A stretch of DNA of 64,000 nt from assembly GCF_932526225.1 (NCBI RefSeq), contig NC_064044.1, positions 6,846,747-6,910,746 of the forward strand, given 5' to 3'. The position numbers and the translations under genes are program-made. The DNA comes from Nematostella vectensis (taxonomy: Eukaryota > Cnidaria > Anthozoa > Actiniaria > Edwardsiidae). Position 1 is the stretch's first letter, and every line of letters starts with the position of its first letter. This document shows, in pieces, positions 23,946-35,900 of this stretch. Under the pieces are notes generated by a model. It was not told the DNA's origin and searched no databases. It worked only from the letters and a program-made list of their open reading frames with translations.

Positions 23946-26900
23946 TCATTCATAGGGAGCCATGCCTTCAATCCATCCCCAGACCATCTCTGCCACTTCC
24001 ACAGATGCACTCAGAACAAAAGCATGTTCAAATCCTCGCTGGCATAGATAGATTTCCCCCTCTGGGAATCTAGACTTGAGTTCTTCATAGTATGACACAG
24101 GAGCCCACTGGTCTGATGATCCATAGTAGAATATAATCTTCTTTAGATTGTTACCTATCACCTATTAACGGAAAGGATGCACAAAGATCATTGTGGAATC
24201 AGAATATGGGAGGGGGAGGGGCATGTAACTTTAGGTTTCTACAAAAGTCATACCATCCCCAACCCCTACTTTAAAACCTTGGTTTACCTCTAAGCCCAAC
24301 CATCCTGCCCATTTAGAGATAATTCCTCCCTTGAATCAATGAATTAATTATGAAAATAGAGCAAACTCTACCTCAGTATCAAGATCTTGAACTTCTTGCA
24401 TTTCACAGTATGCCATTCCCAAACAGTTATTACTGGCATCAGAGGTTAGTAACTTCATAGTTGTATCCACCACACTATTTGTTGTATTCTTGCCACTAAA
24501 CCACCATCTTACCAACAGCCGAGTGAAGGACGTTGGCAAGTATGACACTACGGATACTGTAGAAACTGCAAACCATTTAAAGTAGTTCACTATTGGGGTA
24601 ATGATTCTTCCATTAGGTGTAGCAGCCATCCTCTCAATGGCGGGAAACAGAAGGATAAGCTTTACAATGTCTGCAGCTCTACTGCTCTCCTTTAGTAGTT
24701 TCAAAGCAATGTAAGCCCCTATAGAGTGCCCTATCAGGACTATCTTCATCGATGGTGGAATATGATTTTCTATGTAGTCTTGTTTATGCTTGATCTGTTC
24801 TTGTAAAGAGTAAGTTCCCGTGCAGATGGTGCATTCCGGTGAGGCTTCCTCATCTTGCTTTGAATAGTCTGCTAAGATAGGGGAATGCCCTAGAAAAAAA
24901 GAAATGCATGAGGTGTATTTTAATAACAATGGTGATGATATTGCAATTTGTGTTTGTAATTGATACCTATGATGGTGCATTATAAAGCTGAATGTGATGA
25001 TAATGATAAAGTTAATCTATAATAATGCCAGTGTTCCTTAGTTCCAAGACGAGTCATCCATAACTTTTCTTAGGCCTAGATTAAACGATCATGATGATGA
25101 TGATATTTGCAATTTGTGTTTGTAATTGATAACTATGATGTTGCATTATAAAGCTGAATGTGATGATAATGATAAAGTTAATCTATTATAATGCCTGTGT
25201 TTCTTAGTTCAAAGATGAGTCATCCATAACTTTTCTTAGGCCTAGATTAAACGATGGTGATGATGACGATATTTGCAATTTGTGTTTGTAATTGATAACT
25301 ATGATGGTGCTTTATAAAGCTGAATGCGATGATAATAACAAAGTTAATCTATAATAATGCCTATGATGTTCCTTAGTTCAAACATGAGTCATCCATAACT
25401 TTTCTTAGGCCTAGATTAAACGATGGTGATGATGACGATATTTGCAATTTGTGTTTGTAATTGATAACTATGATGGTGCTTTATAAAGCTGAATGTGATG
25501 ATAATAACAAAGTTAATCTATAATAATGCCTATGATGTTCCTTAGTTCAAAGATGAGTCATCCATAACTTTTCTCAGGCCTAGATAAAGTGATGTGCCAG
25601 AGCCCCTGCCATTCTGTTTCAGATGAGCTTTACCCATAGAGTGGTTCCATGGGGTCAAGCTTCTCATTAATTCAATTTTGTGCAAAATAAATGGTGTGCT
25701 AGCCTCATTATAACTCTTCTAGATTGGCACGATAAAATTATGGCACACCATTTAATCTAGGCTTTTTGATTCAAAGAATTGCAAACTCTATTGACAATTT
25801 AATAAAAGGCTATAATTATATATTTTTTCTTACATTGCTGTAGTAGGTCAGATCTGGGTTAAGTGGAAAAATAGTGGTCTCCAACAATTAAAAGAAGTCA
25901 GAGGAAGAGGGTGACTTGATATGTAAAAGCACGGTGTTACTTATAATGATGATGGTTGTAATTAATAAAAATTTTGAGTGACACTATCTTTCATATATAA
26001 GAACTTAACATTTTTCAAACCATGCCTTTGGGCATATCCCAAGGCCTATCAACCCTCTGTAGGTCTAATCTCCAAAGCCATTATTATATTTAAACAACCA
26101 CAATTGAATTCTCAACCCACCTTTTCCCCTTCTAATTTTTTTTCAAATCATACAGAAAAATAAAATAACCTGTACTTCATGACACTCAATCTCAATCAAT
26201 GATCAGCACACTATGTGATAAGGCATAGCATAGAGCTGTAAATAATTGATGGTTTACTAAAAAAAATATATTGTGAACCACAATTTAAATGTGGAAAAGC
26301 TATCCACTTGATAAAAGCAGACAATATGTGATTACTTATTAATGACACCTCTCCTCCAATCTTGAAATGACAAAAAAAATCCAATACCTTTTCTGGAGTA
26401 GACTTTTTAATATTCAATACCCCCAATCTTGAAACATTTGAACGTATTTGTTGGAAATTTTTGTGTAAGTTTCAGGCCAAGAAACTGTGAAATGTAAGTT
26501 AACCACAAAAAAGCAGTAATGTATATCTAAACAATCAGTAAAGGAAGATTTTAATCTAAGTTTATACCGAGTCGGCCAATTAGGCAGGAAAATATATTTC
26601 TTCATTAATTTTACACTAATGAAAAGTGCCTTGGTTGTCAATAACATTTCACACAATACAAAAAAATTTGGAAAACTAAAAAATGGAATAGAAATTCCTC
26701 AGTGAATCTCTACAAGATCACAAGTCTTTTAAGGAATAATAAACATTTGTTTTCAACACCAAACCTTATTTTTCAGTTTACCTGCGTGAGATACTCCATA
26801 GATCGGTAGGGTTTTCCCGCTCCATTGAAACAACGAAATTATAAAATCGTCGTAATATTCTATGAGGCCGGGATTTCCCGGTATAATAACAGCACAGAGA

Positions 26901-27007
26901 TTACTTGAAGACTCATCGGGCAAAAGATGCGAGACTAGAGTAGGGATATTATCGATACGAGTAACGTTTTTCTTGACGATTGAGATGACCTCTTCGTCGT
27001 TCGCCAT
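23946..27007 (-). CDS. LDAH: LDAH, lipid droplet-associated serine hydrolase
   Basis: Three exons, minus strand: 27007-26782, 24889-24372, 24161-23946. GT-AG junctions and matching phases give 319 aa (human LDAH about 325). Known: an alpha/beta-hydrolase of lipid droplets, proposed to act on cholesterol ester or to influence triacylglycerol stores. Seen: the oxyanion-side motif IIPGNPG in exon 1; the nucleophile elbow GHSIG (Ser131); the conserved LLFPAIERMAATPNGR block; catalytic Asp265 in YYGSSDQW; and His294 in EHAF. Start is the ATG of MANDEEV; an upstream in-frame Met lacks similarity. Head-to-head with UQCC1, 495 bp between ATGs. A four-copy tandem repeat fills intron 1 next to exon 2. 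It looks intact. Confidence 0.93.
24925..25592. repeat. Four tandem copies of a 165-170 bp unit in LDAH intron 1
   Basis: GCAATTTGTGTTTGTAATTG recurs at 24943, 25109, 25274 and 25444. Each unit carries TATAAAGCTGAATG, GTTAATCTATAATAATGCC, GAGTCATCCATAACTTTTCT and AGGCCTAGAT. Copies differ by a few percent, so expansion is fairly recent. It begins about 35 bp upstream of exon 2 (in gene sense) but contains no exon sequence. Confidence 0.9.
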
Positions 27008-27502
27008 CTTGTCAAAAATAATCCTCAAGTGAATATGCATGAGGCGTAAGGGGAGAAAACTGGAAATGGGGCATATGTTCCCCCTCCCTACCCCGCTTCT
27101 AGATGATATATTTATCACCACCCATCCCTAATGAGAGTGCTAAATATACACCCCCCTCCCCCCCGGAGCCTCATTTACTGGTGCCCAGACTTCAGAGAAT
27201 TGTTATTGTACTCGTCCTTTTACACCACAACGAGGTTATTCTTGTAACAAGATGGCGGCCCGATACCACGCATTTTATAACCGTGTTTTTCTTCCCGGTT
27301 CGCAAAAGCAATAGTACTTTATGTGCTACACCGATAACTTATATTTATCCAAAAATACTAGTGCTGTCTTATTCAAGAAAACTCGAAAAATTGTAGACTA
27401 GAAGAATTCAAGAACCAAACAGCATTTTTCTTCGCAAAACCATCTCTCCCACTCCGAAAACTACAAGTGCCTTAAGCTGGAAATCAGTCGAGCGGCAAAA
27501 CC
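27008..27502. promoter_or_regulatory. Shared LDAH/UQCC1 head-to-head promoter region
   Basis: 495 bp separate the divergent LDAH and UQCC1 start codons, so promoters for both must lie here or overlap the 5' UTRs. AAGATGGCGGCC at about 27250 is a good YY1-type word (AAGATGGCGGC), common in promoters of mitochondrial and housekeeping genes. No TATA box is evident. Confidence 0.5.
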
Positions 27503-30500
27503 ATGAGCGGTTTATTTGCCCCGCGGATAGTGAACATTGCGAGATGCATGGGATCGTCAGGGTCTTATTCTAAGGTAGGTATTCTGTCCTGTAAAATGTA
27601 TTTTATTTGGTCACCGCCAGATTACATAACCAGCCTGTGTCTTGGCTTGGTGGGCGCCATATGTAATCCGACGCAACATTTAGTATCCACATTTTGAAGT
27701 TGACTCTAGTAACAACTGCTTATGAAATCTTAGAAATAAGTGTAATATTTTCCATGAAATGTTTAAATAATGAGTTTTATTTCACAGTGCACCTGGTAAG
27801 AATGCGTTTTTATTATAATGATTATCTTGATAAGGCCAGTGTGTAATCAAATATGCATGGCCAGGGTATTTTTGCGGGTTGGGTGGGAATGTTTTACAGA
27901 TATTTCTTTTTTAGACATTTGTTTGTTTGTTTACTTAAAGTAGGTCATTGTGGTGGATTACGAATACAGAAATTGTTTGCAAAATGACCCCAGTTTATGA
28001 TGATAGATGATAATAAATACAATGATTATATGTAATACTAGCCTTTATTTAAAGGTGGAAAACACATGAACAGTTATTAAAAACACTGAGAACTCTCAGA
28101 ACAGATAATAAAAAAAATTAAGTAGATAAGTAAACTATAGCTATTTAGAATTTAAAATATTACAAATTAGTTAATTACTTAATATAGATATGTACTTTAG
28201 ATTGATTGCAGTTATAAATCAAAAAAAGTTCCCAACAGTTGTAACTTTGTTAAATTCACTCCACATTTGTCTTGTTTTCAGATCTCTGGTATTTTGAGAA
28301 ATGCGAAATATTTACAGACAATGCAGGTGTCTTCACCATTTGGCAACTCAACGCAGTGCAATTCCATTTTTAATGGAAACACGAAGAATTCCTGGACCAT
28401 ATGTTCTACCAGACATCTCTCTTCAGTTGAGGTCAGTAAGTCCAGGCTACAATCAAGTTTTTGTATTTCATGTCTGCCTTTTTTAAGAATAGTGCTTTTT
28501 TACCACACTAACAATCAAACTCTCCCTTTATGCCACCCCCAAAAGAGACAAGAATTGAGGGTGCAAAACCACTATTTTTTAAACTCACTTGAGTTCAATT
28601 GGAAATAATGGTTTAAGAGGAAACATAAAAGCTTATAGGGAGATTGTTGTTCGCGATGGCTTAGCTTACCATTTTAGAGTACCTCAGGTAAGCAGATAAA
28701 TGCAAAAATCAAAACATTTTTCAGGGTTGTTTTTCACAGTAACTTTCAGCGTTGCATCCACAACATATTCAGTTAATACCTTCACAAATATTTTAATTTT
28801 ATAAATTGGTACAGGGTTCTCAAGCCGACGCTGAAGCAACATTGCCTCAAGAACAGCAGGACACAGTTGGTCTGAAGCTGATGAAGATTGTTGGGCGGCT
28901 TGGAGGGTTCTACTCTAAGAGCTCTGTAAGTAAGGAAAAAAATGTGTGCGAGTTATGAGGTCGTTTTGATTCACTGCATCATTTAGTCTGTATACAGTCA
29001 TCTCTTCCCTCAACAAATAATGTACACAGGCTATGCAATATTCAGTATCCTGTGCAGTGTAAAGGCCAATGAACACAGTAAAACACTCTGCTTTCTGGAA
29101 CTCTAAAGGGGATATAAAAAACATTTTGAATAAGCAAAGGCTTGTCTGGCTGTCTCTGTCTGTCTGCATGTCTGTCTGTCACTGTCCATCTGTCTGTCCG
29201 TTTGTTTGTCTGTCTGTTTCTCCCTATTTCTCTCTTTATCTCTGTATCTGTCTCCCTGTCTGTTTATTTGTTCGCCTGTGTCTGTCAGTCCGTCTGTCTT
29301 TGCTCTTTCTCTCTCTCTCTCTCTGAACTCTGTTTGTCTGTATCTCTTTCTGTCTCTCACATTGTCCGTCGTCTGCTCTCTTGTGTTGTTTTGTCTTGTT
29401 GTCTTGTATTTGATAAGGCTGTGCATTTCTTGTAGGTGCTGACACGGAGTGCAATGGCCATGTACAAATGCTGTGTAGAGGGCATTAATTATGAGGACTT
29501 TTTCAGAGGTAGGAACTGGAAGAGCCCTTTATTTGCTTTAAAAGCATGTCAAGCTGTACATTCATGTGTATCAAAGTTGGGCTTTACAAGTCTAAGCTAC
29601 AAGCATTTTCAATAGCTTTTCCAAATTACCAACTGTAGTCAAATTATTTTGCATGATATTTTAATGCGCAGTTGGAAATTTTTATATTGATAATTGCGCA
29701 ATATAAATGCAATACATTATTATTATTAAATTATTAATGATATGGAATACCAAATTATCTTTTTACCAATTTGCTTGACGTTAATTTTGTGTTTTGTGCA
29801 TTTCAGCTTGCGGCATGCCAGATACTTTTCAGTCTTGGTTCCTTATAAACCAGCTGCATATCTGGTAAGTGACTATTTAGGGGCATGTACTCCATCCACA
29901 ATCACCAAAAAAGTAGTTTACTCTTAAGTTTGAAACATGGCATATAAAATGTATGGCGCTACATACCTCCCTCCCTTCTCCCCCTCTGCTCCTCAAATCC
30001 TTCCTTGACAAATCCTGGCTACGCACACATTTGATCTCTTTTTGGTAGTTCTCTATCTGTCCTTAGTACGTTAGTCAGTTAGTAAGGCAAGGGTATCTCT
30101 TTTCTATTATGTCTCTATCTGTCCTTAGTACATTAGTCAGTCAGTTAGTAAGGCAAGGGTATCTCTTTTCTCTATGTCTCTAACTGTCCTTAGTACGTTA
30201 GTCAGTAAGGCACGGGTATCTTTTTTCTATAGTTTTCTATCTGTCCTTAGTACGTTAGTAAGAAAAGGTCCGAGATTCTACATATGTTGCCCAGAATAGA
30301 GTATCTCTGGAGTTTTTGGCTTTCTTAGTATTTTGATTATCATTGCGCCAATAAAGTTCAATTTACTATCCTACTTAGTCTTAAGACTTTCCATGTTTTA
30401 TCTCTTAAAAAAAGAGTAAACAAACTAGTCAACATGATTAGAAATTAATTTCCCATTTTAGGCATGGTATAACGCACAATCATCCCCTTGCAAATTTTTG

Positions 30501-31537
30501 CTTCTTACCCACATCTTTCTTTCTATTGCACCCCTTAAAACTTCTTGCCCACTTCTCTAACCCCTACCCTACCTCTTGTCATTTTTCCCTCCCCTCTCTC
30601 CCCCTTTTATTGTTTGCCTTCTCTCATTCATTTCCTCCAAGATAAATCCACAATCCCTTGTTGTAGGATGTGCCTGGTGAGGCTGAAGCGTGAAGGTAAA
30701 GATGGTCAGTACTTGTACAGGAAGCTGGTTTCGATCATGTGGCAGGATGTCGAAGCCAGGATGAAGATAATGGGGGTGGGTACATGGCTACCCTCACCAG
30801 GGAGGGTGGGGGCATGCTTTCTTTTTGGCATGATCAGCATTATCTTGGCAGAATATCAAATTTATACAGCTTGGAGTGTCCTTAAATCTCAGACTACTTT
30901 GATATTGCCCAACATATGTGCAATAATATTATACCAGCTTCAGAGTTTTTGAGATTTTGATGTTATCTTTTATTTCTCAACAGCAAATCGACTCGACTGT
31001 GGTGCGTGAGAGTTTGCATGAGTTAGTTCAGGAGTTTTATGGACTGATTTTTGCATATGATGAGGGACTTCTCTCGCATGATCGTGTGTTAGCTGCAGCT
31101 TTGTGGAGGTATTTTTACAACACTCCAGATCCAATAGTGACAAATGATATAAAATGGACCAATATACAAACATTTCACAAATACAGTACACTATTGTACA
31201 CTATTGCACAAATGTACACTATTCAGGCTACTTAGAAAAATCCGTTAGACTAGCTGGTTGGTGGGTACCCTAATTTTTGTTGCAAACGACTCTCTTAGAC
31301 TCAGAATGCCAGGAACAAAGAAAACACTTCATCATTAAAATTTTATTCTTTAGGAACATGTTCCATGATAACCGAACAGATGCAGTACAGCTAGCAAGCA
31401 TGGTGGAGTATGTCCGCCGACAAGTGCAACACCTTGATGGTCTTGACTCCAAGGAGATACTCGAGACGGGGCAGATCACGTGGCTGCCGCTCAGGATGCC
31501 CAAGCAGCAGGAACCTTTTCTTTACCACACTTACTAA
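27503..31537 (+). CDS. UQCC1: UQCC1, ubiquinol-cytochrome c reductase assembly factor (CBP3 family)
   Basis: Eight exons: 27503-27574, 28282-28431, 28815-28925, 29436-29508, 29807-29864, 30667-30775, 30984-31108, 31354-31537. Phases match throughout; 882 nt give 293 aa (human 299). Known: with UQCC2 it supports cytochrome b translation and early complex III assembly at the mitochondrial inner membrane. Seen: an N-terminal stretch rich in Arg/Ser/Ala, compatible with a mitochondrial presequence (exons 1-2), then the ubiquinol-cytochrome c chaperone domain with CVEGINYEDFF, MPDTFQSWFLINQLHIW, CLVRLKREGK, AYDEGLLSHD..LAAALWR and LASMVEYVRRQVQ. Exon 2 is the least conserved. Introns 3 and 5 hold a TCTG-rich simple repeat and a 60-bp tandem repeat. 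Confidence 0.93.
29132..29345. repeat. TCTG-rich simple repeat in UQCC1 intron 3
   Basis: A degenerate TCTG/TGTC microsatellite ending in a (CT)n run, about 90 bp before exon 4. The open frames on both strands are compositional. Confidence 0.85.
30045..30270. repeat. Four tandem copies of a 56-67 bp unit in UQCC1 intron 5
   Basis: TGTCCTTAGTAC(G/A)TTAGT recurs in units starting at about 30053, 30114, 30181 and 30237, each followed by AGTAAGGCA.GGGTATCT. Copies differ by small indels of the CAGT word. Confidence 0.85.
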
Positions 31538-31982
31538 CAGTCACTAAGATGGACGACGGTAAAAAAAGTGGAAAGCTAGATGCTAGGTGAAGTTATACTA
31601 ATGACATAGGGAATATGAATTCACAGTTCTTTTCCTGACAATTGTGAATATTTCCTAGTTTATTTAGTGTGATAATGGTCTATTGTCAGGGGAAGTACCA
31701 TTCTCTACATCTACATAGTTACTATGGATTACTGAGGACATACACATATAAGGGGTGGATACAGGATTTTTAGAGTGGATACTGTATGTGTGCTCACATC
31801 CTTTCCCCCAACAAACCCCTCCCCCAACCCTCCATGGCAGACTAAAACAGATTACTTTATCATTGCAAATTCCAGTACACCTAAATGATAATTAAGAAAT
31901 ATTTCAGTTTTTATTTGATTAGTCAAGTACTGAAATATAGAGGGTAACCATAAACCTGTGATTGTTTCTTTAATATGGTAAT

Positions 31983-32131
31983 AGTGTTTTTCAAAAACCT
32001 GTGAAATACTATTAAATTTATTTAGTACTAATACACTGTAATGTCTTTGTTCTCTTTTGTTCTGGCTTGGCTATTACACTTAACAATTACAACAATTACA
32101 TTTTGTTGCACAGGAAAATTTGAAAATCACT
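31983..32131. mobile_element. MITE-like element, copy 2, in the UQCC1 3' UTR
   Basis: Inverted homologue of 268-397. It shares TTTAGTACTAATACACTGTA, AATGTCTTTGTTCTCTTTTG and GGCTATTACACTT-like blocks, with a short insertion relative to copy 1. Ends are AGTGTTTTTCAAAA and, inverted, AGTGATTTTCAAA. It lies between the UQCC1 stop and its AATAAA at 32268, so it is probably transcribed. Confidence 0.6.
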
Positions 32132-32267
32132 CTAATGATATAAGCATATAATGATATAACCATGTGTGAACTCTATATAGTTCTAGTGAGCATGGACATT
32201 TTTAACCTAACAAGTACATATTGTAAATATAGTTTATTTTAGAAATACCAAGTGTTATGTAAATTAA

Positions 32268-32273
32268 AATAAA
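32268..32273 (+). terminator. UQCC1: Candidate UQCC1 polyadenylation signal
   Basis: AATAAA 730 bp after the UQCC1 stop codon and before the convergent DLAT 3' end. A minus-strand AATAAA at 32586-32581 is the matching candidate for DLAT, so the two transcripts end about 0.3 kb apart. Confidence 0.5.
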
Positions 32274-32907
32274 TATTCAAAAGCAGCAAGTGTGTTGATC
32301 AGAATTTACCATATTCATGATGCATTATTCATACAATAGTCTACCTTGAAAAAATCCATCGTAATCCTGCAGTTTCCTTTGCAGAGGACACTTCTCCACA
32401 AAGACAGGGGAAGCGAAGTGAAATAAGGGAAGGAGGGGGAGGGGGGTAGCGTGGTCAGAAACAAATATAGAATTTGGGGAGCTGAACTCTCCCAAACTAA
32501 AGAAACGCCAACCAAAATCAATGACCATAACAATGCACACACCAACACTCAGCAAATCTAAATTGTTAGATATCATCAACTTTATTTAATTTGGTATTAT
32601 TTCAGATCTTATCAGAATCCTTTTAAGAATAAAAACCTTTCACATACAGCTTCATCCTGTGATTTTACCAGAAATACCCATACTCTTACGTACAGGCATT
32701 ATCTTAGGTAGCTTTTCCTGCTTCTTCCATAACCATCAAAGGTCTATGGTTATATGTTTGAAAGTCCTCCACACAGGGTACCCCATCATCAGGGTGGTCA
32801 CAAAACTATGTAAAATATATTTCGGTTATTTCTGCCAAAAGCACTGCTGTTTGCCTGACAACCAGCGGTGGATGGTTAAAGGGAAAGTGTTCTTCATCTG
32901 TTCGTTC

Positions 32908-35900
32908 CTATAGCAACATGGTCATTGGGTTTTCCAGGTACTTCTTAAAAACTGCCAGCCACTGTGCACCTACAGCACCGTCGACAACACGGTGGTCACA
33001 GCTTAGGGTGACAGACATCACATTACCGACACTGTATCTGGAAAAGAAGATACATACTCATTTTAATGAGGATTATTGTTATTATGGACATCACTAGACT
33101 CATATACTGTATCCTGTTACAATGCCAGGAGTATAAAAAAACTGCTTTCAGATATGTGAAAATGGATAAAGCTTAAAGCCTTGATAAAACGGATATGAGA
33201 GATAATTAGAGTCAATGAGATTTCCATTGCTGACCAAAATGCTCTTAATCATACAATCAAATAGTGACAACTCTCATGTCAAAATTTGAACATGTTAAAA
33301 GTGAATGCGAGTGCATATGGTCAAAGAGTCATTACAGCTGGAAGTCTCATCAACCCTCATCTCCGTTTGATTGAGAATTAAGACAGAAGCTTACCCCTTT
33401 TCACTGGTTTCATCCGCAAGGACTCTCTTCTCTGTTCCACCCACGGCAAGAATACATGCCTGAAAAATGGGGAAAATAGAATGTGCAGTCGACAAATTGG
33501 AATGTCCCTAGTATATCCATAATGCAGAGCCGTAGCAGGCCTCTGGGGGTATGGTACAGGAAACAATCAAGAAGGTTGTGGGGGCACAGCCACGCCCCTT
33601 ATATATATTTTCAATATTTGGGGACACAATGCCCCACCCCCTGCTACGGCCCTTTAATGTACTGTGAGGGAAGCAGAAAATATATACCTATATAATATTT
33701 TTTTGGAGGCTGGGAAAATAGGCTAATATGCAACTCTATTGAGAACTTTCCTTACCTGGGGAGGATTTATAACTGCAGCAAAGTTTTTTATTCCAAACAT
33801 GCCAAGATTAGAGATGGTAATAGTACCGCCCTGAGAAAGAATTTGTAACATACTGTTAAAAAATGCATATTTTAGAAACTGTATGTCTTTCTCAGGATTT
33901 CAAGATTAGACTTGATTGCCTAATAACTGGTACCATTTAGAGCGGGGAAATTAGAAGTTAAAAGCGCTATAACTAGCATCTGTGGTAGTCGCTTTGAAAC
34001 TTCTAAGGCTACATTTGATAGATTTCCATCTGCACTTATTGTGTGGGTGGACTCCAATGAGAACATTAAAATGTGAATAGCATACCTGGAACTCCTGCGG
34101 CTGTAGCTTGCCAGCCCTTGCCTTTTCAGCAAGTGAAGTTATATCACCACTTATTGAAGACAGTCCCTGTAAAGGGGATAATAAAAAAAGTCAAACACAG
34201 CCTGAAGATGGTAGATGATTTGCTTTAAATCAAATTCTTGTAACAGGCGTTGATGTTGTAAGCATGATTTGTCAGAATTAAATATTTCATTAAAGATTAA
34301 AAGGGAATGAATTAATATTGAAGAACACGAACCTTTTTATCAGCATCGAAAACAATGGGAGTGATCAGACCATTGTCAGTACTGACGGCGACAGAAACAT
34401 CTACATTTTCATACCTAGAGAACAAGATTCAATATCCAAGAATTCAAATAAGGATTGGCTGACGCAAGGGTTTTAAAAAAAGTGGCTTTTAATTTTTTTT
34501 CTCATTTTTTCACTTTTTTTGCCTTATTTCTTTTAATTTTTAAGCAGAAAAGGAAGAAGGGGCCCCACTCCTAAATACTGTGTTCTGCTGAAGGACTTGT
34601 TTTTATTTTTCAGTGCTAAGTGCAAAGAAATGAATAAAAAGATAAACTTTCAGGTTAAAATATTCTCTTTTATTTCTCTGGAAGAGGCCTCAGCTAGCAG
34701 GGAGGTTAAAATACACTTCAGTGGTACAAAAATTAACAAAATCAGAAGTGTATACCTTCTTATAAAGTCTCCCATCCACGATGAGTTGGCCTCAGGGACC
34801 TGTCTGCAAGCCAGGGCACACGACTTGACAATAAAGTCATTGATTGATAGCTTGTAGGATCCCTTGCCTTGGTCATTTAACTGTTTACGGATCCTGTATA
34901 ATAACAAAGGTATGTTAAAGGCTACGTGCCAGAGTTGCTACCCAATTGACAACCAGCTAAAAAAAGTGTTTGTTTCTGAAGAAAAATTAAATGATTGAAG
35001 GTCTTGGTAAAGGTAAGCGACGTGATTGCGGAAAAAATATTCTCGCGCCGCAATTTTCACTACATGTACAAACTATATTTAAAATAAAAGATAAAAGATT
35101 GAATTATCTCATGCAAGTTTTATTTTTGCAATAGCTAATTCTGTGTTTAAGTTTTGAGGCCTCAAACTCAAACTTAGTACAGAGTTTACTCTAGAGCGTA
35201 AAGCACCTTCGCATTATTGCGCATATACTTGCAAATTCCTCACACACTTTATGACATGGCATAATTATCTATCAGATCCTGAAAATTTGAAGGCGATATC
35301 TTAAAACCCGTCTCAAGGTTACGCCCGACAAGCTCGAGTTCTCGCCTCAAAATAATACGCTAGAAAAGTCAAAGATTTGCCATAAATTCATGGTCAACAG
35401 GTCACTGGAAACAGCAAAGGCATATTTTAGCCGCATTCTAATGCGATTTATGGAAAAATATTTTTTGCACAAATAAAGTTTAAGAACTATTGATACAGGT
35501 TTTGCAAAAACCACAAAAACAAAGAGTGGTGTCAAATTTACCTTTACCAAGACATTAACGTAGCTAAATGATTTTTGGCAAGTGAGTATATCTCAGGGCG
35601 TAGATTAATTAAACAGTGGCATTTCGGTAGAAATTTTCACCTAACACAAAAAAAACAAGTATTTAGTAATGAAAAATTGTAATGTGTGCGTTACATTTTG
35701 CGAGATCAAAATGCACTTCTCCAAATAGTTTTTGTATTTTAATTGAAAAACAGAAAATAAAACCTGATTTGGAATGCACATTTTTTGCATTAAAAGTGAT
35801 ATCCGATTAGTTAACTGTTAACACTAGCTCTTGAATCCCCATAAGTTTATCGGGATTTATTTTAAAAAATGGAACGCCAGAAGGGGAACACTAAAAATGG

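Noticed and set aside
29069-29454. Frames of CLSVCLSVCL or RQTDRQTDR type
   Set aside because: Translation of a TCTG microsatellite inside UQCC1 intron 3.
33920-34132. Minus-strand 70-codon frame in a DLAT intron
   Set aside because: Overlaps DLAT exon 9 in another frame and has no independent support.
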